From: Pararhodobacter zhoushanensis
GTDB taxonomy: Bacteria; Pseudomonadota; Alphaproteobacteria; Rhodobacterales; Rhodobacteraceae
DNA length: 64,000 nt
Direction: 5' to 3'
Assembly: GCF_025949695.1 (NCBI RefSeq)
Contig: NZ_JAPDFL010000001.1
Coordinates: 4,095,501-4,159,500, forward strand
Part shown: positions 43,383 to 52,884 of the stretch, piece after piece
How positions within the stretch are numbered: position 1 is the first letter of the stretch
Layout: each line of letters opens with the position of its first letter
The notes under the pieces: model-generated
What the model saw: the letters and a program-made list of their open reading frames with translations, nothing else
Database searches by the model: none
Told to the model about the DNA's origin: nothing
Position numbers and translations under genes: made by a program

Positions 43383-44389
43383 AGGCGCTGGTGTTCGACG
43401 CCTTCGGGCAACCGTTGCGCAAGGCTGAGGTGGCAGACCCCACCTGCGGCGCGGATGAGGTGGTGCTGAAGATCTGCCGCTGCGGCATCTGCGGCAGCGA
43501 CCTGCACATGACCGAGGATCAGACCTTCGGTCTGCAGGGCGGCGAGGTCATCGGCCATGAATTCGCGGGCGAAGTGCTGGAGGTCGGGCGCGAGGTCACG
43601 ACGCTGAAACCCGGCGATCTGGTCGCCGCCGCGCCGATCCGCGGCTGTGGCGCGTGCCCCGCCTGCCGCGCGGGCCAGCCTGCGTGGTGCGAAACGGGCA
43701 TGACCCTGATCGGCGGCGGCTACGGTGAGTTTACGGCGCTGGCACATCATCAGCTGCGCCGGATGCCCGTCGATGTCTCGCTGGCTGATGGGGCGCTGGC
43801 CGAGCCGCTGGCGGTGGCCCTGCACGGGGTGATGCGCTCGGGCATGAAGCCCGGCGACCGGGTGCTGGTGGTGGGGGCCGGGGCCATCGGCCTCGCTGTG
43901 GTCTATTGGGCGCGCAGGCTTGGGGCCCAGACGGTCGTCGCGGCCGACCTGCACCGCCATCAGGAAGACCGCGCAAGCAGCCTCGGCGCCACGGCCTTCG
44001 TGCAATCGGGGCCGGACATGGCGCAGCGCGTGGCCGGGGCCTGCGGGGCTGCGCCGGACATCGTGTTCGAATGCGTGGGCAAGGTCGGGCTGATCGACCA
44101 TTGCATCGACCTCGTGCGCCCGCGCGGGACGGTCTGCGTATTGGGGCTCTGCACCGGAACCGACCGGCTGGACAGCTTCCGCGCGATCTCGAAAGAGGTG
44201 ACGGTCATCATGTCGGTGTTCTTCGACATGCACGAATTCCGCACCTCGATCGATGCGCTGGACAAGGGCCGCTTTGCGCCGCAGCATCTGGTGTCTGATG
44301 TGGTCGGCCTCGACACGGCACCGGGCGCCTTCGAGGCGCTGCGGCAGCGGACGACCCAGTGCAAGGTGCTGATCGACCCCTTCGGGTGA
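43379..44389 (+). CDS. Zinc-dependent alcohol dehydrogenase family protein
   Basis: A 336-residue MDR enzyme. Catalytic zinc ligands: CRCGICGSDLHM (Cys) and GHEFAGEV (His-Glu). Structural zinc: RGCGACPACRAGQPAWC, four cysteines. NAD site: VLVVGAGAIGLAVVYWARRL. It resembles sorbitol/threonine-type dehydrogenases and presumably acts in the same pathway as the dioxygenase and SDR, on an alcohol or diol intermediate. Confidence 0.9.
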   Translation: MKALVFDAFGQPLRKAEVADPTCGADEVVLKICRCGICGSDLHMTEDQTFGLQGGEVIGHEFAGEVLEVGREVTTLKPGDLVAAAPIRGCGACPACRAGQPAWCETGMTLIGGGYGEFTALAHHQLRRMPVDVSLADGALAEPLAVALHGVMRSGMKPGDRVLVVGAGAIGLAVVYWARRLGAQTVVAADLHRHQEDRASSLGATAFVQSGPDMAQRVAGACGAAPDIVFECVGKVGLIDHCIDLVRPRGTVCVLGLCTGTDRLDSFRAISKEVTVIMSVFFDMHEFRTSIDALDKGRFAPQHLVSDVVGLDTAPGAFEALRQRTTQCKVLIDPFG

Positions 44390-44401
44390 CATCTCCGAGG
44401 A

Positions 44402-44600
44402 TTGGCCCGAGGATTTGCGGAGACGATCAACGGGCTGTTCAAGGCCTGAGTTATCCACCACCGGGTCCAAGGTGTCGCTTCGCGACCGTTGACGATGCCA
44501 GACTCGGATGGATCGTCGGGTTCGACAACCGCCGCCTGTTCGAGCCTGTCAAAAACATCGCGAAGGCCCGAGCCGAGGCGACCTTCTACGGTGCTTTCGG
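44402..44600 (+). pseudogene. IS3-family transposase remnant (3' end)
   Basis: Pieces of the integrase-core C-terminus survive in different frames: FAETINGLFKA followed by a stop, then DDARLGWIVGFDNRRLFEP and VKNIAKARAEATFYGAF, corresponding to the LAESINGLFKAE ... WVDWFNNRRLLEPIGNIPPAEAE region of IS3-type orfB. Frameshifts and a stop make it inactive. No terminal repeats were found. It separates the alcohol dehydrogenase operon from the GntR operon. Confidence 0.7.
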
Positions 44601-44832
44601 CTACGGTGCTCGCGGCGCTGAATTCAGGGCCGCATAACCATCCGGAATCAGCCTCTGGCAAGCGCGTCACGGGTCAGAACGTCAGCCCCGTGCAGGCCGA
44701 TGCCGGAAACCCACCGGGCTTTTCCGGGCGCCGACCAACCGGTTTTCCCGGCTGGAGGCACAAAACTCTGGATGGGTTTAACCTAAAAAATATTGCGATA
44801 ACATGTGCTTACAGAATTGCATCGCAAACATC

Positions 44833-44850
44833 AAAATTGTATGCAATTTT
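44833..44850. promoter_or_regulatory. Putative GntR operator
   Basis: AAAATTG-TATG-CAATTTT is a perfect 7+4+7 inverted repeat about 50 bases upstream of the GntR start, within a locally AT-rich stretch. The spacing suits FadR/VanR-type GntR regulators and suggests autoregulation and control of the following operon. Confidence 0.65.
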
Positions 44851-44900
44851 CCTTTACAGAATGCAAAATGCTGGTTTAGCGTATCGGGACAGGAGAAATC

Positions 44901-45581
44901 ATGCCTCATACACTGCGCCACAAGATCGCTGACCTTGTTATCAAAGGAGAGCTGAAGCCGGGCGACCGGCTGGACGAACTTTCACTTGCCGACCGCTTCG
45001 GCGTGTCCCGGACCCCGGTACGCGAGGCCATCAGGCAACTTGGCGCCTCGGGCCTGATCGAGATCCGGCCCCGCCGTTCTGCTGTCGTGCGGAGCTTTGA
45101 CCGGGCCGAGTTGAGCGAAGCCTTCGAAGCGATGGGAGAGATCGAAGCCCTGTGCGCGTCTCTGGCCGCCGTGCGCATGAACGAAGCCGAGCGGCTGAAG
45201 CTGCGTGCACTCATGGCCGCGTCGCAGGATGTCAGCTTGCGCAATGACAGGTCCGCCGCGCTTGAGATGGATTTCGAATTCCATGGCCATCTGCATGACG
45301 GCGCGCGCAACCGGATGCTCAAGACGGTGGCCGAGGAAACGCGGCTCCGGATCACGCCCTACAGCGCCGCGCTTTTCATGATGGAAGACTACAACGCCGA
45401 TCTTAAATTCCCGCACCTGCAACACGCAGCGATCGCCGACGCTGTTCTGGCCGGAAATGGCAAGGAAGCCGCGCGGCTGATGCGCGAACACATCGCGCAG
45501 GCGCTTATCTCGCTCCAGCAATTCTTTGAAGACACGCAGTCGCGGTCAGACGCTCCCAAAGTGAAAGGCGAAGTCAGGTGA
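44901..45581 (+). CDS. GntR-family transcriptional regulator (FadR/VanR type)
   Basis: A 226-residue regulator with the winged helix DRLDELSLADRFGVSRTPVR, EAIRQLGASGLIEIRPRRSA and an all-helical FCD ligand domain with metal-binding His residues (DFEFHGHLHDGARN, LQHAAIADAVLAGNGKEAAR, MREHI). It probably senses the substrate of the downstream operon. Its stop overlaps the GTG start of the next gene. Confidence 0.9.
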   Translation: MPHTLRHKIADLVIKGELKPGDRLDELSLADRFGVSRTPVREAIRQLGASGLIEIRPRRSAVVRSFDRAELSEAFEAMGEIEALCASLAAVRMNEAERLKLRALMAASQDVSLRNDRSAALEMDFEFHGHLHDGARNRMLKTVAEETRLRITPYSAALFMMEDYNADLKFPHLQHAAIADAVLAGNGKEAARLMREHIAQALISLQQFFEDTQSRSDAPKVKGEVR

Positions 45582-47170
45582 CACATTCGTATAAAGGACC
45601 CGGACGCGCGCCGATGTATGCCACCGAGGCGATGTGCGCCACGTCGCATCCCGCGGCGGCCCGCGTTGCCCTCGACATTCTGGGCCAAGGCGGAAACGCC
45701 GTCGATGCCGCGGTCGCCGGTGCCGTCGTGCTGGGGTATTGTGAACCCGCGATGGCCGGGCTGGGCGGCGATGTCTTCGCGCTGATCCACGACGCAAAGA
45801 CCGGGGAAAGCCGGGGACTGAACGGATCGGGGCGCGCCCCTGCCGCGCTTCATGCTGCCGATCTGCGGGCCCGGGGCATGACGGCGGTGGGTCTCGACTC
45901 GATCCATGCCGTAACCGTGCCCGGCGCCGTCGATGCCTTCGACCGGCTGATCGCGCAAGAGGGGCGGCTCGATCTGGCGACGGTGCTTGCGCCGGCGATC
46001 CGCGTGGCCGAGCGCGGCGTGCCGGTCCATCGCCGCACTGCCATCGACGGGACGACGTTTGCGGGCCGGCTGCAGGGCGCAGGGCGGCAGCACTTCCTGC
46101 GTGACGGGCAGAGCTATCGCGAGGGCGACCTCTTCACCGCCCCCGGACAGGCAGAGGCGCTACGCCTGATTGCCCGCGACGGCGCGCGCGCTTTCTACGA
46201 AGGCCCGGTGATGGAAGATATCCTTGCCACGCTCAGGGCAGAGGGCGGCCTGCATACGGCCGAGGATTTCGCAAAGACCGAGGCCACCCCGGTCACGCCG
46301 ATCCGGCGCGCGTACCGCGGCCATGACCTTGTCGAACTTCCGCCGAACGGTCAGGGAGCGACCGCGCTTTTGCTGTCCGGGCTTCTGGAGCGGTTCGATA
46401 TCGCCCGTCTCGATCCGAAGGGCGCCGAGCGCGTCCATATCGAAGCCGAAGCGACGCGGCTGGCCTATGGCGCGCGCAACCGTTTCATCGGCGATCCGGG
46501 AGAGGGAGCGCTGAACCTCGACGGGATGCTTTCCGAAGCGGCCATCGACGAAATGGCGGGTCAGATCGATCTGACCCGCGCGGGACAGCCCCTTTCGCCA
46601 CGCCCCGAGGCGCTTCACAAGGATACCGTCTATATCACCGTGGTCGACGGCGAGGGCCTGTGCGTTTCGCTGATCTACTCGCTCTTCTGGCCTTACGGAT
46701 CGGGGTTCGCGTCCGAGAGGTTCGGCATTCCGCTGCAAAATCGCGGTGCCGGGTTCACCTTGCAGGAAGGCCATGTGAATGAGCTGATCGGCGGCAAGCG
46801 CCCGCTGCACACCCTGTTGCCCGGTTTGCTTGAGGTTCCGGGCCAGTATGCAATGCCGTTCGGCGTGATGGGCGGCGCCTATCAGGCGACGGGACACGCC
46901 CATTTCGTTTCGAACCTCGTCGATTTCGGAATGGATGTTCAGGCGGCGATCGACGCGCCGCGCAGCTTCCTCGACATCACGTCGGGCAAGCTGGAGATCG
47001 AAAGCACCTTCGACGAAGCGGTCGCGGCCAGACTTGCCGAGATGGGGCACACAGTGACGCGTGCAGCCATCGGCATGGGCGGGGCGCAGGCGATCCGCCG
47101 GGACGCCGCGACCGGGCTTCTGACCGGCGGCAGCGATCCGCGCAAAGACGGCCTGGCTCTGGGGATCTGA
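45578..47170 (+). CDS. Gamma-glutamyltransferase-family Ntn hydrolase
   Basis: A 530-residue protein: opening ATEAMCATSHPAAARVALDI, LDILGQGGNAVDAAVAGAVV and AGLGGDVFALIHD, then autoprocessing nucleophile Thr in LHKDTVYITVVD, giving a large and a small subunit. The usual YGSGFASERFGIPLQNRGAG region follows. There is no signal peptide, so it may be cytoplasmic, unlike E. coli GGT; such members often act on gamma-glutamyl amides or on other amides. Start is a GTG overlapping the GntR stop. Confidence 0.88.
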   Translation: MTHSYKGPGRAPMYATEAMCATSHPAAARVALDILGQGGNAVDAAVAGAVVLGYCEPAMAGLGGDVFALIHDAKTGESRGLNGSGRAPAALHAADLRARGMTAVGLDSIHAVTVPGAVDAFDRLIAQEGRLDLATVLAPAIRVAERGVPVHRRTAIDGTTFAGRLQGAGRQHFLRDGQSYREGDLFTAPGQAEALRLIARDGARAFYEGPVMEDILATLRAEGGLHTAEDFAKTEATPVTPIRRAYRGHDLVELPPNGQGATALLLSGLLERFDIARLDPKGAERVHIEAEATRLAYGARNRFIGDPGEGALNLDGMLSEAAIDEMAGQIDLTRAGQPLSPRPEALHKDTVYITVVDGEGLCVSLIYSLFWPYGSGFASERFGIPLQNRGAGFTLQEGHVNELIGGKRPLHTLLPGLLEVPGQYAMPFGVMGGAYQATGHAHFVSNLVDFGMDVQAAIDAPRSFLDITSGKLEIESTFDEAVAARLAEMGHTVTRAAIGMGGAQAIRRDAATGLLTGGSDPRKDGLALGI

Positions 47171-47171
47171 A

Positions 47172-47684
47172 ATGACCACGCAGCCCCCCAGAACCCGTAT
47201 GAAAATCAGTTTTTCCGGGACGCTGCGCGGGGTTGCTGCCCTTGCTGTCGTCTCTCTGCTGATGGTGCAGATCGTGATCGTCGCCCTGCGCTATGTCTTC
47301 TCGCTGGGGGCGCCATGGGCGACGGATCTGCTTGCCTATCTGTTCTTCCTCATCGTGTCGCTGCCGATGGCCGGGGTCATCCTGAACAATGAGAGCGTCA
47401 GGGTCGACGTGTTCAGCGATCGGTTCTCGCCGCGCACCCGCCGCGCCATCGACCGGATCGCGTTGCTGGGCCTTCTGTTCCCGGCGGCAGGCTGGGCCGC
47501 ATGGACCTCGGTGCCGATGGTGCGGACATCGTGGCGGGTTCTCGAGAGTTCGCCCACCCTCGGAGGCCTGCCGGGCTTTTTCATCCTCAAGACAGTGACG
47601 GCGCTGGTGTTCGCCACGCTCGCTCTGGTCGCGCTGATCGTGGGCCTGCGTCCCAGTCTCTACGGAAAGGAAGACGACAGATGA
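47172..47684 (+). CDS. TRAP transporter small permease, DctQ type
   Basis: A 170-residue membrane protein with four helices (LRGVAALAVVSLLMVQIVIV, LAYLFFLIVSLPMAGVILNN). It starts one base after the GGT stop. A four-base ATGA overlap joins it to the large permease. Confidence 0.88.
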   Translation: MTTQPPRTRMKISFSGTLRGVAALAVVSLLMVQIVIVALRYVFSLGAPWATDLLAYLFFLIVSLPMAGVILNNESVRVDVFSDRFSPRTRRAIDRIALLGLLFPAAGWAAWTSVPMVRTSWRVLESSPTLGGLPGFFILKTVTALVFATLALVALIVGLRPSLYGKEDDR

Positions 47685-49237
47685 GCGCTGTGCTTCTGGC
47701 TCTTCTCGGTGTTCTGCTGCTGGGTGGCATCCTGTCCGGCGCGCCCGTCGGCTTCGTCCTGCTGGGTGTCCCGACGCTGGTGGCGTTTCTGGGGGCATCG
47801 CTCGGCGTCTTCGACCTTGCCTTTCTCTCGGCCTTCCCGTCGCGGGCCTTTGGCATTCTGACCAACGACGTCTTCCTGTCGGTGCCACTTTTCGTGCTGA
47901 TGGGCGGGCTGCTGGAGCGTTCCAGCATCGCCAAACGGATGATGCTGACGGCCGGGGCGCTGTTTGGCAACCGACGGGGTGGCATGGCCTATGCGGTCGT
48001 GATCGTCGGGGCCTTGCTCGCCGCCTCGACCGGGGTGATCGGCGCGACCATCTTCATGCTGGGTCTGATCGCGATGCCCGCCATGTTGCAGGCGGGGTAT
48101 TCCAAGTCGCTGGCCTCGGGCGTCATCTGCGCCTCGGGGTCGCTGGGTCAGATCATCCCTCCATCGATCCTGCTGATCCTGCTGACCGACCAGATTTCTT
48201 CGGCGTATCAGGCCGGGCGGCGATCGGCCGGGGAATGGGCGGTCGAGCCGGTCTCGGTCGGTGACCTGTTCGCGGGCGCCTTCATTCCGGGCCTGATGCT
48301 GGTCGGGCTTTACCTTGTCTACATCTTCGTCACCTCGCTGCACCGCCCCGAAAGCTGCCCGCCGGTGATCCAGCGCGACGAACAGGGAAACAGAACCCGG
48401 CCCGGTCTGGGCGAAGTGACCTATTCGCTGGTTCTGCCGCTGCTTCTGATCCTGATCGTTCTCGGGTCCATCCTTGGAGGGATTGCCACCGCAACCGAGA
48501 GCGCGGCGCTTGGGGCCGCGGGAGCACTTGTCATGACGGCGATGGACCGCGACGGGGTGCCCCGCTGGCGGTGGGCGCTCATGGCCACCGTCCTGCCCGC
48601 CGCGTTCGCCTTGGTGCTGGTCAAGGTTCTGGGCGGTGCACAGGCCTCTCCGCTGGTCGCCGGGATCGGCACCGTGGCGCTGGTGACGCTGAGCATCGGC
48701 ACACTTGCCGCGCTGGTGCAGGAAATTCATCGCGGCGGCATGTGGGACGTGACGCTGAGCACCGCGAGCATGGTGTCCATGCTGACCTTGATCGTGCTGG
48801 GGGCGACCATGCTGTCGCTGGTCTTTCGGGGCTTGCATGGCGAAGCCATCGTCGAGGAGTTTCTCCACGGGCTTCCGGGCGGCAGCATCACGGCGGTGCT
48901 GGTCGTCATGGCCATCATCTTCGTGCTCGGCTTCATCATCGAATATGTCGAGATCATCTTCATCGTCGTGCCGATCGCCGGTCCGCCGCTGATGGCCGCC
49001 GGGGTCGACCCGGTGTGGTTCGCCATCCTCGTAAGCCTGAATCTGCAAATCAGCTTCCTCACGCCGCCCTTCGGCTACGCGCTCTTTTACTTCCGGCGCG
49101 TCGCGCCTCCGGCCGTGCAAACCATCGACATCTACAAGGGGATCGTGCCGTTCATCTTCTTGCAGATGGTCGCGCTGACCATTGTCTTCCTGGTCCCTGA
49201 CCTCGCGACGTGGCTGCCGAACGTGATCTACCATTGA
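47681..49237 (+). CDS. TRAP transporter large permease, long DctM (mannitol/TakP-type)
   Basis: A 518-residue permease with the longer form of DctM typical of the 2-oxo acid/mannitol-type TRAP systems: GLLERSSIAKRMMLTAGALF, AASTGVIGATIFMLGLIAMP, SGSLGQIIPPSILLILLTDQ, GGIATATESAALGAAG and ISFLTPPFGYALFYFRRVAP. It forms an operon with the binding protein at 49267. The substrate is unknown; dicarboxylates, 2-oxo acids or acylated amino acids fit the neighbours. Confidence 0.93.
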   Translation: MSAVLLALLGVLLLGGILSGAPVGFVLLGVPTLVAFLGASLGVFDLAFLSAFPSRAFGILTNDVFLSVPLFVLMGGLLERSSIAKRMMLTAGALFGNRRGGMAYAVVIVGALLAASTGVIGATIFMLGLIAMPAMLQAGYSKSLASGVICASGSLGQIIPPSILLILLTDQISSAYQAGRRSAGEWAVEPVSVGDLFAGAFIPGLMLVGLYLVYIFVTSLHRPESCPPVIQRDEQGNRTRPGLGEVTYSLVLPLLLILIVLGSILGGIATATESAALGAAGALVMTAMDRDGVPRWRWALMATVLPAAFALVLVKVLGGAQASPLVAGIGTVALVTLSIGTLAALVQEIHRGGMWDVTLSTASMVSMLTLIVLGATMLSLVFRGLHGEAIVEEFLHGLPGGSITAVLVVMAIIFVLGFIIEYVEIIFIVVPIAGPPLMAAGVDPVWFAILVSLNLQISFLTPPFGYALFYFRRVAPPAVQTIDIYKGIVPFIFLQMVALTIVFLVPDLATWLPNVIYH

Positions 49238-49266
49238 ACGGCGCAGACAACAGGGAACAAAAGAAA

Positions 49267-50346
49267 ATGAAAAGAAGAACATTCCTCTCCAGCGCAGCTG
49301 TCGCTCCGGCGGCTCTGGCGGCCCCCACGATTGCGCGTGCGCAGGCGCAACATAACTGGAAACTGGTGACTTCAGTGCCGCGTGGCCTGCCCGGTCCGGG
49401 TGTCTCGGCCCAACGCTGGGCCGACCGCATCACGCAGATTTCCGAAGGAGCGATCAACGTTCAGGTGTTCGGCGCAGGAGAGCTCGTCGCGCCCTTCGCC
49501 ACGCAGGAGGCCGTCGAAAGCGGCACGGCCGAGGTCTATCACGGCTCAGGGACGTGGTTCTCGGGCCGAGACATCGCGCATGCCTTCTTCACCGCCGCAC
49601 CGTTCGGCCTGACCTATGACGAGATGCACGCCTGGATGTATTTCGGCGGCGGTCAGGAGCTTCTGGACGAATTCACCAACGACCGGGGCCTGAAGATCTT
49701 CATCGGCGGCGGCTCGGGTGTTCAGACCGCCGGCTGGTTCAAGCGGGAAATCACCTCGCTCGCCGACCTTCAGGGGCTGAACTTCCGCGCCGCCGGGCTC
49801 TACGGCGAAGTGCTGCGCAAACTGGGGGTGAACCCGACCTCGATCCCGCCCGGTGACATCTTTGCAGCCCTTCAGGCGGGTACGCTGGACGGGGCCGAAT
49901 GGGTGGGGCCGTCCAACGACCTCGCCTTCGGCCTGCAGAACGTCGCAGGCTACATGTATGCACCGACGCCCGTCGAAGTTTATGGCGGCATCGAGTTCGG
50001 GATCGGCATGGAGGTCTGGGAGGCACTGACCGACAGTCAGCGGCTCATGGTCGAAACGATCACCGAGGCGGAAGCCAACAAATCTTACGCCGACACGTTC
50101 CATGCGAATCTCGCCGCCTTCGAGAGGCTGCGCTCGAATCCCGACCTGACCATTGGTGAGTTCCCCGACGATGTCTGGAACGGGATCGAAACGGCCTGCG
50201 CCGAAGTCATCGAAGAGGTGAAAGAGACCAGCGCGTTCCACCGCCGCTTCGTCGATGCCTACTACGACTATGTGCGGCAAGCGACCGGCTACAAGCAATT
50301 CTACGATACCGGGTTCATGGTGCGTCGTCAGAACTTCTTCATGTGA
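49267..50346 (+). CDS. TRAP transporter substrate-binding protein with Tat signal
   Basis: A 359-residue periplasmic receptor with a twin-arginine signal (KRRTFLSSAAVAPAALAAPT, cleavage after ARA). Features: WKLVTSVPRGLPGPGVSAQR, VQTAGWFKREITSLADLQGL and FAALQAGTLDGAEWVGPSND, the latter being the ligand-binding stretch of the TakP/mannitol-type class, matching the long DctM next to it. The start MKRRTFLSS is preferred to an upstream in-frame start because of the signal peptide. Confidence 0.9.
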   Translation: MKRRTFLSSAAVAPAALAAPTIARAQAQHNWKLVTSVPRGLPGPGVSAQRWADRITQISEGAINVQVFGAGELVAPFATQEAVESGTAEVYHGSGTWFSGRDIAHAFFTAAPFGLTYDEMHAWMYFGGGQELLDEFTNDRGLKIFIGGGSGVQTAGWFKREITSLADLQGLNFRAAGLYGEVLRKLGVNPTSIPPGDIFAALQAGTLDGAEWVGPSNDLAFGLQNVAGYMYAPTPVEVYGGIEFGIGMEVWEALTDSQRLMVETITEAEANKSYADTFHANLAAFERLRSNPDLTIGEFPDDVWNGIETACAEVIEEVKETSAFHRRFVDAYYDYVRQATGYKQFYDTGFMVRRQNFFM

Positions 50347-50403
50347 CACCAAGGGCGGACCCGTCGTCGGGCGGGTCCGCGCCAGATCGAAAGACACCCC
50401 TTC

Positions 50404-51225
50404 ATGACCATGGATCCCGTGCTGCTTGTTCAGCTGGTGTTGTTGCTGCTGGTTATCGGCGCGTTTGCCGGCGTGCTGGCGGGCCTTCTCGGCGTCGGCG
50501 GCGGTATCGTGCTCGTACCCGCCTTCTATTACGGCTTCACGCTTCTGGGCTTTGGCAGCGACGAACTGATGCAGATCTGTATCGCGACATCGCTTGCCAC
50601 GATCGTCGTCACCTCGGGCAGGTCGCTTCACGCCCATAACAAACGCGGTGCCGTCGACTGGGCCATTCTGAAGAGCTGGGCGCCCGGCATCCTGATCGGG
50701 TCAGCCATCGCGGTGTTTGTGGCGGCGCAGTTGCGCTCCACCACGTTGCAGGGAATCTTCGGCGTGCTGGCGCTGATCGTCGGCCTGTACATGGCGTTCG
50801 GACGCGAAAGATGGCGGCTCGCCCCCGAGATGCCCGGCGGTTTCGTGCGGGCCGCGTGCTCGCCGCTGATCGGCTTCCTGTCGGTGCTCATGGGGATCGG
50901 CGGCGGATCGTTCGGCGTCCCGTTCATGACGCTGCACGGGGTCGCCATTCACCGCGCGGTGGCAACGGCTGCGGGCTTCGGCCTGTTGATCGCGGTGCCG
51001 TCCGTGATCGGCTTTGCCTTCCTTCCCATTGCCATACACCCGCCCCTGACACTGGGGGCCATCAATATTCCAACCTTTCTGGTCGTGGTGTCGATGACGC
51101 TTCTGACCGCGCCTCTTGGCGCGCGCCTGGCACATGCGACGCAACCTGTTCTGCTGAAACGCCTATTCGGTGTGTTCCTGATTCTGGTTGCGCTCAACAT
51201 GCTGCGCCGCGCGCTTGGGCTCTGA
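50404..51225 (+). CDS. TauE/SafE (TSUP) family permease
   Basis: A 273-residue membrane protein with eight or so helices, and the duplicated signature LAGLLGVGGGIVLVPAFYYG and FLSVLMGIGGGSFGVPFMTL. Members export sulfite, sulfoacetate or related anions. Its presence between TRAP and amidase genes suggests that the pathway may release sulfite or a small organic anion. The start may be the ATG at 50404 or 50410. Confidence 0.9.
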   Translation: MTMDPVLLVQLVLLLLVIGAFAGVLAGLLGVGGGIVLVPAFYYGFTLLGFGSDELMQICIATSLATIVVTSGRSLHAHNKRGAVDWAILKSWAPGILIGSAIAVFVAAQLRSTTLQGIFGVLALIVGLYMAFGRERWRLAPEMPGGFVRAACSPLIGFLSVLMGIGGGSFGVPFMTLHGVAIHRAVATAAGFGLLIAVPSVIGFAFLPIAIHPPLTLGAINIPTFLVVVSMTLLTAPLGARLAHATQPVLLKRLFGVFLILVALNMLRRALGL

Positions 51226-51241
51226 CGTGGATGAGACAGCC

Positions 51242-52688
51242 ATGACCACCGATATCCCCGCCTATTCCGGCCCCGACCTCTGCGCCCTGAGCGCGGTGGC
51301 GGTGGTCGACCTGCTGCGCCGCGGTGACGTGTCGCCCGAGGAACTCATCGCCGCGTCAGAGACGCGCCACGCCCAGACAGACCCCGCCGTCAACGCGATG
51401 CCGACCACCTGTTTCGACCGTGCCCGCAAGGCTGCCCGGTCGCTGCCAGCACCCTCCGAGACGCGCGGCGCGCTCTATGGTTTGCCCGTGGGCATCAAGG
51501 ACCTGACCGCGGTCGAGGGGGTGCGCACCACCTGGGGCACGGCAGCGCTTGCAGAGTACGTGCCCGAGGCGTCAGACCCTCTGGTCGAGCGAGATCGAAC
51601 GACGCGGGGGTCTTGTCATCGGCAAGACGAACACCCCGGAATTCGGCGCCGGTGCCAACACCTTCAACGCCATCTTCGGCGCGACCCGCAACCCGCATGA
51701 CACGCGGCTCAATCCGGCGGGATCGTCGGGCGGGGCGGCAGCCGGGCTGGCGGTGGGCCAGACCTGGCTGAGCCATGGATCCGATCACGGGGGCAGCCTG
51801 CGCACACCGGCCGCGTATTGCGGTGTCGTCGGCCTGCGCCCCAGCCCCGGCCTGGTGGCGGGCGGCCCCGCGCAGGCGGGCTACATCACCGAGGGTGTAC
51901 AGGGGCCGATGGCCCGGTCGGTCACGGACCTTGCCCTGTTTCTCGACACGATGACCGGGTTCGACCCGCGCTACCCGCTGTCATACCCGGCCGATCCCGC
52001 GCCCTACCGGGACGCCGTCACCCGCGCCGAGCCTGCCGGCCTGCGCATCGGGTATCTGCCCGACCTGTCCGGCGAAAGCGCCGTCGACCTCGAGATGCGG
52101 GATCATATCGACACGGCGATGACCCGCATGGCAGCAGCGGGGGCGGCGGTCGATACCGTGACCCCGGACCTGTCGGGCATGCGCCGCGCCTATTATGTGC
52201 AGCGCGGCCTGTTGTGGGCGACGCTCATGCGCGACATCGACCCTGCGGTCCGGGCAAAGTTCAAACCGACGCTTGAGGGCAACCTGCGCGACGGGCTGGC
52301 ACTGACCATGGACGACATCATCGAGTCGCAGCTGATCCGGTCGCGGCTTTACGACACGATGCAGGCGGTCTTTGACCATGTCGACGTACTGGCCTGCCCG
52401 GTGGTGGGGACGATGCCGCACCCGGTCGAGGAGGAATGGGTGCGGCGGATCGACGGGAAAGAGCTGACGTTCTACATGGATTGGCTGGATTGCGGGTTCC
52501 TTGCCACCGCGCTCGGACTGCCCGCCCTGTCGGTGCCGGTGGGGCGCAATGCGGCGGGGATTCCGGTGGGACTGCAACTGATCGGCAAGCCGCGCGGCGA
52601 GCGGGACCTGCTTGCCGCAGCGCGCAGTGTCGAACTGGTTTTCGGCGGCCCCCTGCCGGTGATCGACCCGGTTGTCCGCCACAGTTAA
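51242..52688 (+). pseudogene. Amidase signature-family enzyme, frameshifted
   Basis: The first frame gives ALYGLPVGIKDLTAVEG with the catalytic Lys; then, at 51590-51593, one extra base moves the reading to a second frame, which continues IERRGGLVIGKTNTPEFGAG, RLNPAGSSGGAAAGLAVGQT and SHGSDHGGSLRTPAAYCGVV with the two catalytic Ser. Removing the base gives an intact amidase of about 481 residues. It ends the GntR-GGT-TRAP-TauE group and may hydrolyse an amide released from the imported compound. The first-frame product would lack both serines. Confidence 0.87.
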
Positions 52689-52884
52689 GCGGGCCTTTTC
52701 TCAGGCGAGAAAGATGCCCGCTACCCGCCTGCGTCCTGTGGCGGGCGACGGGTCCTGCACGGCACCCACCGGCGCTCTGGACGTGGCCGTCCCTCCGGCC
52801 GGTGCAACAAACAAACCAGTGATACCGCGAGAGGGCGATCTTTTGGGTCATTGCCACGGTTGGTTTCGGCTTTGGCGCCGAGGT

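Noticed and set aside
47660..49282. Long minus-strand frame opposite the long DctM gene
   Set aside because: Arg/His/Gln-rich low-complexity translation; the plus strand encodes a clear TRAP permease.
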